From assembly GCA_947631455.1 (NCBI GenBank), contig CANRLH010000006.1:1-64000 (forward strand): 64,000 nt of DNA, read 5' to 3'. A program made the translations under genes and the position numbers. Below the pieces are notes generated by a model. That model was not told the origin of the DNA. It did no database searches and was given only the letters and a program-made list of their open reading frames with translations. Origin of the DNA: an uncultured Clostridia bacterium (GTDB lineage: Bacteria; Bacillota; Clostridia; Oscillospirales; Ruminococcaceae). Positions 17,866-24,606 of this stretch are shown here, in pieces. Position 1 is the first letter of the stretch, and each line of letters starts with the position of its first letter.

Positions 17866-19644
17866 ATGGCTGATATAAAGACGAGAGATGTTGTCAAAGG
17901 TACGGTCAGGACGATTGACAAGGCTGCGGTTGCCGGTCAGAGAATGAAACACGCCTATATTGCGACAAAAGAAAAGGCGGAACATTCTGTCGAGGCAAGA
18001 GAGACTTCGACCGAAGAATATGCTGCCGACCGTTTTGAGGCGGGGACGGATACCGTCGTACACGAAGGCGCTCACGCTTTGGATAAAGCAGGGCGCAAAG
18101 GCGTTCAGACCACAAAGGAAAATATCGTCAAGGCAAAAGACGGCGTGGAACGCTTTAAGCAGAAGCGATCCGAACAGTCCTTACGACGGCAGACAACTCA
18201 ATCGGTGCAGAGGCAGACTACCTCAACAACCGGCAGACAAGCTGCTCAGACCGGCAAATCTTCTATCAAGACCGTCGAGCAGACGGGAAAGACGGTAAAG
18301 CAGTCCGCCACTTCCGCAGGAAAAAAGACGATTAAGACGGTCGGCAGAGATACCGCTAAAACCGCTCAAAAGACAGTCAAGACTGCGGAACAAACAGCGA
18401 AAGCGACAATTAAGACCGCAAAACAGTCCGCAAAAGCGGCTCAGAAAGCCGCACAGGCAACTGCGAAAGCCGCACAAAAAGCGGCGCAGGCAGCAAAAGC
18501 GGCTGCAAAGGCAGCGGTTCAAGGCGTGAAACTTGCAGTTAAAGCCGTTATTGCCACCGTTAAGGCAATCATAGCGGCGACAAAAGCATTGGTTGCTGCG
18601 ATTGCGGCAGGCGGTTGGGTCGCCGTTGTTGTGATTATCGTTATCTGCCTGATTGCGTTGTTAATGGGTTCCGTTTTCGGTATCTTCTTTTCGGGCGAGG
18701 ACTCAGGGACAGGTCAGACTATGCAGACGGTCGTGCAGGAAATCAATGTTGATTATGATGGCAGGCTGCAAGAGATAAAGAACTCCGTCAGCTATGACAA
18801 ACTTGAAATGAGCGGAAGCCGTGCGGTTTGGAAAGATGTACTTGCTGTCTACTCCGTCAAAGTCAATACCGACCCCGATAATCCGCAGGAAGTCGCCACG
18901 ATGGACGATGAAAAGAAGCAACTGCTCAAAGACATCTTTTGGGAGATGAACGAGATTAGCAGCCGAACTGAGACGAAATCTCACACGGAGATAACCGAGA
19001 CCGACGACGGACACGGGAATATCGTACAGACGGAAACGACAGTAACCGAGACATTTCTGTATATTACGGTCTCGCATAAGACCGTAGACGAAATGGCAGC
19101 GCAGTACGGCTTTAACGAGGAGCAAAAGGAATACCTTGCCGAACTGCTCCAAGAGGAAAACAACTCGCTATGGTCTGCCGTTCTATACGGTATCGGATAC
19201 AGTGATGACCAAATCGTGACGGTTGCTTTGTCTCAGGTCGGGAATGTCGGCGGAGAACCGTACTGGTCTTGGTACGGATTTAGCAGCCGAGTGGAATGGT
19301 GCGCCTGCTTTGTCAGTTGGTGTGCCAATGAGTGCGGCTATATCGACGCCGGTATCATTCCGAAGTACGCCGGCTGCGTAAACGGCGTTCAGTGGTTCAA
19401 AGACCGAGGGCAATGGATAGACGGCTCGCAGGAACCGATGGCGGGTATGATTATCTTCTTTGATTGGGATAACAAAGGCTCGTCAGGTCCGCAAGACGGA
19501 CTATCCGACCATACAGGTATTGTGGAAAAGGTTGAGAATGGCATTGTATATACCGTCGAAGGCAACTCCGGTGATAGCTGCCGCATAAATCAATATGCCG
19601 TAGGGCATTACGAGATACTCGGCTACGGAGCGCCGCAGTATTAA
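17866..19644 (+). CDS. CHAP-domain cell wall hydrolase, CD1108 type
   Basis: A 592-residue protein. Residues 1-235 are low-complexity Lys/Ala/Thr/Gln helical sequence with many TAK, AQK repeats. A membrane segment follows ([20 protein letters not shown], about 245-268), then an extracellular linker and a C-terminal CHAP amidase/endopeptidase domain: Cys in [11 protein letters not shown] near 478 and His in [10 protein letters not shown] near 549. It locally opens peptidoglycan for the conjugation channel, like VirB1 or Tn916 Orf14. GGAAAGGAGG precedes the ATG. An unusual feature is the long alanine-rich intracellular part. Confidence 0.83.
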   Translation: MADIKTRDVVKGTVRTIDKAAVAGQRMKHAYIATKEKAEHSVEARETSTEEYAADRFEAGTDTVVHEGAHALDKAGRKGVQTTKENIVKAKDGVERFKQKRSEQSLRRQTTQSVQRQTTSTTGRQAAQTGKSSIKTVEQTGKTVKQSATSAGKKTIKTVGRDTAKTAQKTVKTAEQTAKATIKTAKQSAKAAQKAAQATAKAAQKAAQAAKAAAKAAVQGVKLAVKAVIATVKAIIAATKALVAAIAAGGWVAVVVIIVICLIALLMGSVFGIFFSGEDSGTGQTMQTVVQEINVDYDGRLQEIKNSVSYDKLEMSGSRAVWKDVLAVYSVKVNTDPDNPQEVATMDDEKKQLLKDIFWEMNEISSRTETKSHTEITETDDGHGNIVQTETTVTETFLYITVSHKTVDEMAAQYGFNEEQKEYLAELLQEENNSLWSAVLYGIGYSDDQIVTVALSQVGNVGGEPYWSWYGFSSRVEWCACFVSWCANECGYIDAGIIPKYAGCVNGVQWFKDRGQWIDGSQEPMAGMIIFFDWDNKGSSGPQDGLSDHTGIVEKVENGIVYTVEGNSGDSCRINQYAVGHYEILGYGAPQY

Positions 19645-19648
19645 AAAA

Positions 19649-19692
19649 GAGGTGCCGTCCGATTCGGGTGGCACCTCAATTTTTTTTATTTT
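19649..19692. terminator. Bidirectional terminator ending the conjugation operon
   Basis: Arms GAGGTGCC (19649-19656) and GGCACCTC (19670-19677), followed by AATTTTTTTT. On the opposite strand the stem is followed by TTTTTTAAT. It separates the conjugation operon from the convergent XRE gene. Confidence 0.85.
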
Positions 19693-19994
19693 CGCAAACC
19701 TTTTGCTATTGCAATCAAATTATCCAACTGCTCATCAGATAATCCCTTTGCTATGGAATACAATTCATTTGCCTTAGATGGGTTCTTAACATCAATATCG
19801 AAAAAATCTTTAGGAGTAATTCCGAGATATTCGCAAATGTAAAGTATTCCTGAAAGTGACGGCTTTGATTTGCCGCTTTCAATATTATTGATATATCCGG
19901 GATTTTGTCCCATAGATAAACTCATATCACGAGCAGAAACGCCTTTTTCCTCTCTAAGTTTTGCTAAGCGCAAAGAAAAATCCTGTTCGGTCAT
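19686..19994 (-). CDS. XRE family transcription regulator
   Basis: A 102-residue repressor-like protein. The helix-turn-helix spans residues 5-60 (LAKLREEKGVSARDMSLSMG, NPGYINNIESGKSKPSLSGI), followed by a short helical C-terminus ending IAKGLRK. It is divergent from the SLOG gene at 20120 and probably represses it: a perfect palindrome TTGTAAGGTGTTACAA (20081-20096) overlaps the -10 box of that promoter. It has no metallopeptidase partner next to it. Confidence 0.85.
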   Translation of the reverse strand: MTEQDFSLRLAKLREEKGVSARDMSLSMGQNPGYINNIESGKSKPSLSGILYICEYLGITPKDFFDIDVKNPSKANELYSIAKGLSDEQLDNLIAIAKGLRK

Positions 19995-20068
19995 CTTATT
20001 ATCACCGCCTTTGTTATATTTTAACCCATACCCATCTTAATAATATTTGATAACAGGCGGTATTTGTA

Positions 20069-20097
20069 TTGATTTAATGGTTGTAAGGTGTTACAAT
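20069..20097 (+). promoter_or_regulatory. SLOG-gene promoter with palindromic operator
   Basis: TTGATT (20069-20074), a 17-base spacer and TACAAT (20092-20097). The spacer and -10 box are covered by the palindrome TTGTAAGGTGTTACAA (20081-20096), a likely operator for the divergent XRE protein. Confidence 0.6.
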
Positions 20098-20119
20098 ACC
20101 ATAAGGTGGTGGTTTTAAG

Positions 20120-20623
20120 ATGATGTACAACAAGGACAGAACTTGTTGTTTTACCGGGCATAGAGAGTTGACTTTAGGTCAGTATCAAAACATATTTCAT
20201 AAGACCGAAGCAGTGATTGAGGAATTTATCAAAAAAGGATATCTATATTTCGGAACCGGTGGAGCATTAGGTTTTGATACCATTGCGGCACTTGCAGTCC
20301 TGAAATTGAGAGAGCGTTATCCTGATATTCGTCTGTTCCTCGTGTTACCCTGTCTTTCACAGGCAAAAAGTTGGTCGAAAGAGGATGTTGAAATCTATGA
20401 AAGTATAAAACGCCAGGCTGATGAGATTGTATATACCTCTCAGGAATACACAAGAGGGTGTATGCACAAGCGAAATCGTCATCTTGTCGATAATAGTTCT
20501 GTTTGTATTTGTTACCTTACCAAAAAGAGCGGAGGCACATTCTATACAGTGAACTACGCAAAAAAGAGGGGCTTGAGCATCTATAACATAGCAGAAATAC
20601 AGAGAGAAGACACTTTAATATAA
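20120..20623 (+). CDS. SLOG-family (DUF1273-like) nucleotide-binding protein
   Basis: A 167-residue protein with the start CCFTGHRELTLG, the glycine-rich loop FGTGGALGFDTIAA near residues 50-63, and the C-terminal SGGTFYTVNYAKKRGL. These are marks of the YpsA/DUF1273 branch of the SLOG superfamily, Rossmann-like folds that bind nucleotides or nucleotide-derived ligands. It stands alone, under a promoter that appears controlled by the divergent XRE gene, at the border between conjugation module and cargo. A defence or signalling role is a guess. A second copy of the family is at 55615-56145. Confidence 0.78.
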   Translation: MMYNKDRTCCFTGHRELTLGQYQNIFHKTEAVIEEFIKKGYLYFGTGGALGFDTIAALAVLKLRERYPDIRLFLVLPCLSQAKSWSKEDVEIYESIKRQADEIVYTSQEYTRGCMHKRNRHLVDNSSVCICYLTKKSGGTFYTVNYAKKRGLSIYNIAEIQREDTLI

Positions 20624-20626
20624 CAA

Positions 20627-20653
20627 AACTGCCGTCTCAAAAGGACGACAGTT
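20627..20653. terminator. Bidirectional terminator facing the invertible segment
   Basis: Arms AACTGCCGTC (20627-20636) and GACGACAGTT (20644-20653), with one internal mismatch. On the minus strand it is followed by TTTTGTT. It ends the SLOG gene and would also stop a transcript that leaves the invertible segment through its left repeat. Confidence 0.7.
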
Positions 20654-20693
20654 AAAATCACATATTAGATATAATAGATTTGTACGCTGAGGG

Positions 20694-20718
20694 TTCGTAG
20701 AATATCTCGTTCTAAGAA
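20694..20718 (+). repeat. Left inverted repeat of invertible segment (IRL)
   Basis: Twenty-five bases, starting TTCGTAGAATATCTC and ending GTTCTAAGAA, identical to the reverse complement of 22121-22145. Identity stops at both edges. The two repeats enclose a tyrosine recombinase gene and an outward promoter, so they are the predicted crossover sites. Confidence 0.9.
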
Positions 20719-20747
20719 ATCTCGAAACCTACAACAATACACTTATA

Positions 20748-20776
20748 ATTATACTCATTGACACCTTTGTTGTCAA
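20748..20776 (-). promoter_or_regulatory. Consensus promoter pointing out of the segment
   Basis: On the minus strand: TTGACA (20776-20771), a 17-base spacer, TATAAT (20753-20748), a perfect vegetative promoter with a predicted start near 20741. It reads leftward across IRL into the terminator at 20627-20653 and would give a noncoding RNA of about 120 bases. A palindrome, ATTGACA (20757-20763) and TGTCAAT (20771-20777), covers the -35 box and spacer and may be an operator. After inversion the promoter would lie at 22063-22091 and face the XRE gene at 22155. Confidence 0.82.
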
Positions 20777-20877
20777 TACCGAATCCGCATATTTCAGCAA
20801 AAAGCCACATTTATTTTCCGAGCCAATATTAAAATATACATGGTTCACCCCGCACCCATAGAGTTTCTTATCCATTC

Positions 20878-22076
20878 GGGGTCAAAAACTGGGTCGAACT
20901 AATAACATTGAATGGAGGTATTATTATGCCAAGACGAGGAGAAAACATTCGCAAGCGAAAAGACGGCAGATGGGAAGGACGCTTTATTAAATCGCATGAT
21001 TCTGGCGGAAAAGCAAAGTATGGTTCTGTTTACGGAAGCACATATCTCGATGTAAAGAAAAAATTAAATGAAGCAGTTGAACAGGTATCCAAAAATGCAC
21101 TTCCCACAGCAAATCATGATTTGACTTTTCGGGAGGTGCTTTTTCTTTGGCTTCAAAGCAATCGAATCAAATTGAAAGATCAGACATATACAAAATACTC
21201 CTATTTGATTGAGAGCCATATTTTGCCACACCTTGGCCAGATAAAGATTCAAAAACTTGATGTCGCAACAATCAATCACTTTGTTTATGCAAAAGCCAAC
21301 AATGGCAGACTGGACGGAAGCGGCGGACTTTCTCCGAGTTATATCCAAACGATATGTTTCATTATTTCTTCGACACTGGATTTTTCGGTAAAAGAAGGTT
21401 ATCGTTCTTCTAACATTGGTTCGATTACAAGACCAGTGAACAACAAAGGAAAGCAAAAAGTAAAAGTGTTGTCACATAAGGAACAAGATGTACTTGAGCG
21501 ATACTTGATTGACAATATTGATGAAAGAAAACTCGGTGTCTTGATCTCACTTCGTTTGGGGCTTCGTGTCGGAGAAGTTTGCGGATTGCGTTGGGAGGAT
21601 GTCGATTTTAAGGATCAAACTGTTCATGTTCAACACACGGTAGAGCGCATTGCAAATATTGCCCCTTACACGGATGATAACAAAACACGACTTGCACTCT
21701 GCGAAACAAAAACAGTTTTTTCCAATAGAGTTATTCCGATTCCTTCCGGTATTATGCCGTTGTTTACTCAATGCAGAAGAACAAGCGGTTTTATACTACC
21801 GGGAAACACCTATGAATATACCGATCCGAGAACCTTCCAAAACGCCTTTCACAAATATTTGGATGAGTGCAAACTTCGCAGTTTTAACTACCACTGTCTT
21901 AGGCATACTTTTGCTACCCGCTGCATCGAGGCGGGAGTGGATGTCAAATCGCTCAGTGAACTATTGGGGCATTCCAGCGTGAATATTACACTAAACATCT
22001 ATGTTCATTCATCTCTTGAGCATAAACGCAATCAGTTGGAGCTTGTTTCCGGCATTTGGGGTCAAAAATAGGGTCA
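20878..22076 (+). repeat. Direct repeats flanking the recombinase gene
   Basis: Two related 19-base copies with the core GGGGTCAAAAA and a trailing GGGTC, at 20878-20896 (before the recombinase ribosome site) and 22058-22076 (across its stop codon); 16 of 19 bases agree. They could be recombinase accessory sites or marks of an earlier insertion of the recombinase cassette. Confidence 0.5.
20926..22071 (+). CDS. Tyrosine recombinase, predicted DNA invertase
   Basis: A 381-residue site-specific recombinase. The N-terminal arm is basic (MPRRGENIRKRKDGRWEGRF); the SAM-like core-binding domain spans about 65-165; the catalytic domain has Arg in LRVGEVCGLRW near 213, HCLRH near 323-327, GHSS near 348 and the nucleophile Tyr in NIYVHSS near 358. 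All catalytic positions are present. AATGGAGG precedes the ATG; an upstream TTG at 20908 is less likely. The gene lies entirely within the 25-base inverted repeats, as hin does in Salmonella, though Hin is a serine enzyme. No excisionase accompanies it. It differs clearly from the ICE integrase at 51509-52744. Confidence 0.88.
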   Translation: MPRRGENIRKRKDGRWEGRFIKSHDSGGKAKYGSVYGSTYLDVKKKLNEAVEQVSKNALPTANHDLTFREVLFLWLQSNRIKLKDQTYTKYSYLIESHILPHLGQIKIQKLDVATINHFVYAKANNGRLDGSGGLSPSYIQTICFIISSTLDFSVKEGYRSSNIGSITRPVNNKGKQKVKVLSHKEQDVLERYLIDNIDERKLGVLISLRLGLRVGEVCGLRWEDVDFKDQTVHVQHTVERIANIAPYTDDNKTRLALCETKTVFSNRVIPIPSGIMPLFTQCRRTSGFILPGNTYEYTDPRTFQNAFHKYLDECKLRSFNYHCLRHTFATRCIEAGVDVKSLSELLGHSSVNITLNIYVHSSLEHKRNQLELVSGIWGQK

Positions 22077-22095
22077 GTAAAATGCGAAAAGCCTT

Positions 22096-22120
22096 GAAAA
22101 CGATGGACTTTTTCGTTTTC
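22096..22120 (+). terminator. Terminator just inside the right repeat
   Basis: Arms GAAAACGA (22096-22103) and TCGTTTTC (22113-22120), followed by TTCTT at the start of IRR. It sits 25 bases after the recombinase stop and insulates the downstream cargo operon from recombinase transcription in the present orientation. Confidence 0.6.
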
Positions 22121-22145
22121 TTCTTAGAACGAGATATTCTACGAA
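22121..22145 (-). repeat. Right inverted repeat of invertible segment (IRR)
   Basis: Exact reverse complement of 20694-20718 over 25 bases. Its end lies nine bases before the ATG of the XRE regulator that heads the T7SS-like operon, so any transcript entering through it runs straight into that operon. Confidence 0.9.
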
Positions 22146-22154
22146 AGTGTGAAA

Positions 22155-22475
22155 ATGGCTATGGATGAAGTAGTAAAAGTGCAAGTGCCGCAGGATGATA
22201 TACTGCTTGAGATGACGAGAAAACTGCCTGAGTTGCGAAAGGCATTTAATATCAGCCAAACGCAGCTCGGAGAACTTGTCGGTAAAAGTCGGCAGCAAAT
22301 TTCCAAAATTGAAAGAGGCATAGCGCCTTTGAGCTGGGATACTTGTTTGGCTATCATAATGATTACTTGTCAGAAGGATCGAGAATTATTCAACAGTATT
22401 ATCGCCAGCGACATGATTACGGACATCAATATGTTGCTTGAACAAAGGTTTAATAACGATAATGATGGTGATTAA
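22155..22475 (+). CDS. XRE regulator heading the T7SS-like operon
   Basis: A 106-residue protein with a helix-turn-helix at about residues 25-75 (LPELRKAFNISQTQLGELVG, SRQQISKIERGIAPLSWD) and an acidic C-terminus. It starts nine bases after the right inverted repeat; the ribosome site (GAAAGTGTGAAA) is weak and lies partly in the repeat. Only three bases separate its stop from the FHA gene, so it is part of the cargo operon. It may feed back on the promoter inside the invertible segment, whose -35 region is palindromic; that is an inference. Confidence 0.8.
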   Translation: MAMDEVVKVQVPQDDILLEMTRKLPELRKAFNISQTQLGELVGKSRQQISKIERGIAPLSWDTCLAIIMITCQKDRELFNSIIASDMITDINMLLEQRFNNDNDGD

Positions 22476-22478
22476 AGA

Positions 22479-23588
22479 ATGAAAATTAGGGCAACAAGCA
22501 AGAAAGATCAACTGAAAGTAAAAATAAAACTACCTTCTCCTGAAGTGATTGATCGTGGAGAGCTTGATTTAATTTGTAGAGTTTTTGTCCGTGGATTTTT
22601 AAAACCAAGTCTCTACAAAACGAAAATTCTCGAATACAAAGGTATCGGCGGCATCTCATTAAAAAAATATCTCAAGAAACCTCTAAGCAAGTATGAATTC
22701 TTCTTTGCGATATACCAAATCGTTCTGGCCGAATCGACAATACAAAAAAGTGGTTTGCACCCGAATAGACTATGGCTGAACTTCAACTCTGTTTTTATCA
22801 ATGAAGCGACTAAAGAACTTCTATTCATTTATTTACCTGCTAAAGAAATAAATGATAATTCAGACGCTATGACATTCTTGAAATCTGTTGCAAACGCTGC
22901 GAAACCTATATGTGACAATGCGGACTATGATTTTATATCTCGTTTTATGTATTTTATTTCAGCTATGCCTTCTTTTGATGAATTGAAAATAGAAAAATAC
23001 ATAGAGCGAGAAGATAATAGGATTACAAGGTTAATCAAAAGAATTGAACCAATACAGACGCAACATTCATCAGATGAAGGACATCCCAAATCTGAGAAGT
23101 CACAAAATGCGGATGGTCTGAATGGAAAAACGGACTTCATAGGCTCAGATAAAACAGAGTTGCTAGGCCGGTTAAATTCTGATGATAGTGAACAAGATAC
23201 ATCTACTCTTCTTCTTTCTGATGATGTAACAGCATTACTTGGCGATGATGACAGTACAGAGCTTATTGATACAGATGAGCAAACAGAGTTAGTCCACTAT
23301 CCCACTTTAAAGAGGGTATCGACTGACGAGATAATTGTAATCGACAAGCCTGTGTTTCGTTTGGGAAAAGACAAAAGCTGTGTAGATTATGTTGTGACAA
23401 ATAACAATACTATAAGTGGCAACCACGCAGATATTGTTTCACGCAATGAACAATATTATGTAGTGGATTTAAACTCAAAAAATAAAACTTATATAAATAA
23501 GCGAGTGCTACCTTCTCAATATGAGGTTGAGATATTTAATGGCGATACCTTAAGGTTGGCAAATGAGGAATTCATTTTTGGGCTTTAA
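22479..23588 (+). CDS. FHA-domain protein 1 of the T7SS-like locus
   Basis: A 369-residue cytoplasmic protein. Residues 1-190 form a domain resembling DUF6382 (YEFFFAIYQIVLAES, LLFIYLPAKE), shared with the protein at 32025-32939. About 195-280 is an acidic, Thr-rich linker with repeated TELL, TALL, TELI and TELV units. The C-terminal FHA domain (about 290-369) keeps the phosphothreonine-binding elements FRLGKDKSCVDYVV, ISGNHADI and LNSKNKTYINKR. It likely binds phosphorylated partners of the kinase encoded at 24607. The linker units look like kinase target sites. Confidence 0.8.
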   Translation: MKIRATSKKDQLKVKIKLPSPEVIDRGELDLICRVFVRGFLKPSLYKTKILEYKGIGGISLKKYLKKPLSKYEFFFAIYQIVLAESTIQKSGLHPNRLWLNFNSVFINEATKELLFIYLPAKEINDNSDAMTFLKSVANAAKPICDNADYDFISRFMYFISAMPSFDELKIEKYIEREDNRITRLIKRIEPIQTQHSSDEGHPKSEKSQNADGLNGKTDFIGSDKTELLGRLNSDDSEQDTSTLLLSDDVTALLGDDDSTELIDTDEQTELVHYPTLKRVSTDEIIVIDKPVFRLGKDKSCVDYVVTNNNTISGNHADIVSRNEQYYVVDLNSKNKTYINKRVLPSQYEVEIFNGDTLRLANEEFIFGL

Positions 23589-23624
23589 CTAACAAAGGCT
23601 TGGTGAACAATTGGATGTGAGATT

Positions 23625-24398
23625 ATGCGATTTTCTGCTGTTGCTGACACGGATATAGGAATTAACAAGACAACAAATCAAGATAGCCTGCTAATAAAGC
23701 ACGCAATCTATGAAAACATTGAAGTCCTAATGGCTGTCGTTTGCGATGGAATGGGAGGATTATCTAAAGGCGAGCTTGCCAGTGCTACCGTAATTCGCAC
23801 CTTTTCCGACTGGTTTGCGAAAGTATTGCCTTTTGAATTACAGTGTCTTGATTTTCAAATACTCAGCAGCAAATTAACATTACTTTTGAAAGATATAAAT
23901 GCTCGAATTAATGATTACGGGCAAAAGAATGGTGTAAATCTTGGAACAACAGTTTCCGAGATACTATTTATAGGAGACAAATATTTGATTCATCATATTG
24001 GTGATAGCAGGATATATCATATAAACTCTGCGGTTAAACAGCTTACCATAGATCAAACACTTGTAGAAAGAGAAGTTGTCAAAGGTCGATTAACTCCAGA
24101 GCAAGCAAAAAACGATAAGCGAAGAAATCTTCTGCTCCAATGTGTGGGAGCATCAAAAACAATAGAGCCGCAAGTTGTCTTTGGAACAATCGAACCGGGT
24201 TCTTATGTACTTTGTTCAGATGGTTTTCGTCATACCATCACGGAGAATGAGATGTTGCACACTTTTGGAGAAAACGAAAATAACAGAACTTTAAAAATAG
24301 GGGTAAGAACGCTGATTGACGCAGCAAAGAATCGTGGAGAAAAAGACAACATTTCTGTAATTGTAGTTAAAATAGATTCCAAAGCGGAGGAAAGATAA
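23625..24398 (+). CDS. PP2C-family Ser/Thr protein phosphatase
   Basis: A 257-residue metal-dependent phosphatase. Metal-binding and core motifs are visible: ADTDIGINKTTNQDS (residues 5-19), VVCDGMGGLSKGE near 38-50, IHHIGDSRIYHI near 122-133, SDGFRH near 193 and GEKDNISVIVVK near the end. It should reverse the action of the membrane kinase two genes downstream. The stop overlaps the next start by one base, and the gene is in the same operon as the FHA protein. Confidence 0.9.
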   Translation: MRFSAVADTDIGINKTTNQDSLLIKHAIYENIEVLMAVVCDGMGGLSKGELASATVIRTFSDWFAKVLPFELQCLDFQILSSKLTLLLKDINARINDYGQKNGVNLGTTVSEILFIGDKYLIHHIGDSRIYHINSAVKQLTIDQTLVEREVVKGRLTPEQAKNDKRRNLLLQCVGASKTIEPQVVFGTIEPGSYVLCSDGFRHTITENEMLHTFGENENNRTLKIGVRTLIDAAKNRGEKDNISVIVVKIDSKAEER

Positions 24399-24589
24399 TG
24401 GATTGGCTTACAAACGATATGATATTTTATGGAGGAATAATCATTTCTGCGATTGCGTTGCTGGTAGCTTTAACTTCCATATTTGTATTTACAATTAAGA
24501 AAATAAATCTGACCGCTCGCTTGGACACTGAATACGGGAAACAGATTAAACGAACAGAAAGAGCGAAAAAGGCAATGACCGATAAGTAG
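24398..24589 (+). CDS. Small single-pass membrane protein
   Basis: A 63-residue protein with one membrane segment (IIISAIALLVALTSIFVFTI, about residues 13-32) and a basic cytoplasmic tail. It is coupled to the phosphatase by a one-base overlap (AATGG) and lies 17 bases before the kinase gene. In size and topology it could stand in for EssA-like small T7SS membrane proteins, but no sequence signature supports that. Confidence 0.6.
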   Translation: MDWLTNDMIFYGGIIISAIALLVALTSIFVFTIKKINLTARLDTEYGKQIKRTERAKKAMTDK

Positions 24590-24606
24590 TAAAGAGGAAC
24601 AATGTT

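Noticed and set aside
20926-22071. The recombinase as integrase of a separate mobile element that carries the T7SS
   Set aside because: It is enclosed by inverted, not direct, repeats only 1.45 kb apart, lacks an excisionase, and no second copy of the repeat is seen at the far end of the cargo near 44.2 kb. An inversion role explains the layout better, though the gene may have a transposition origin.
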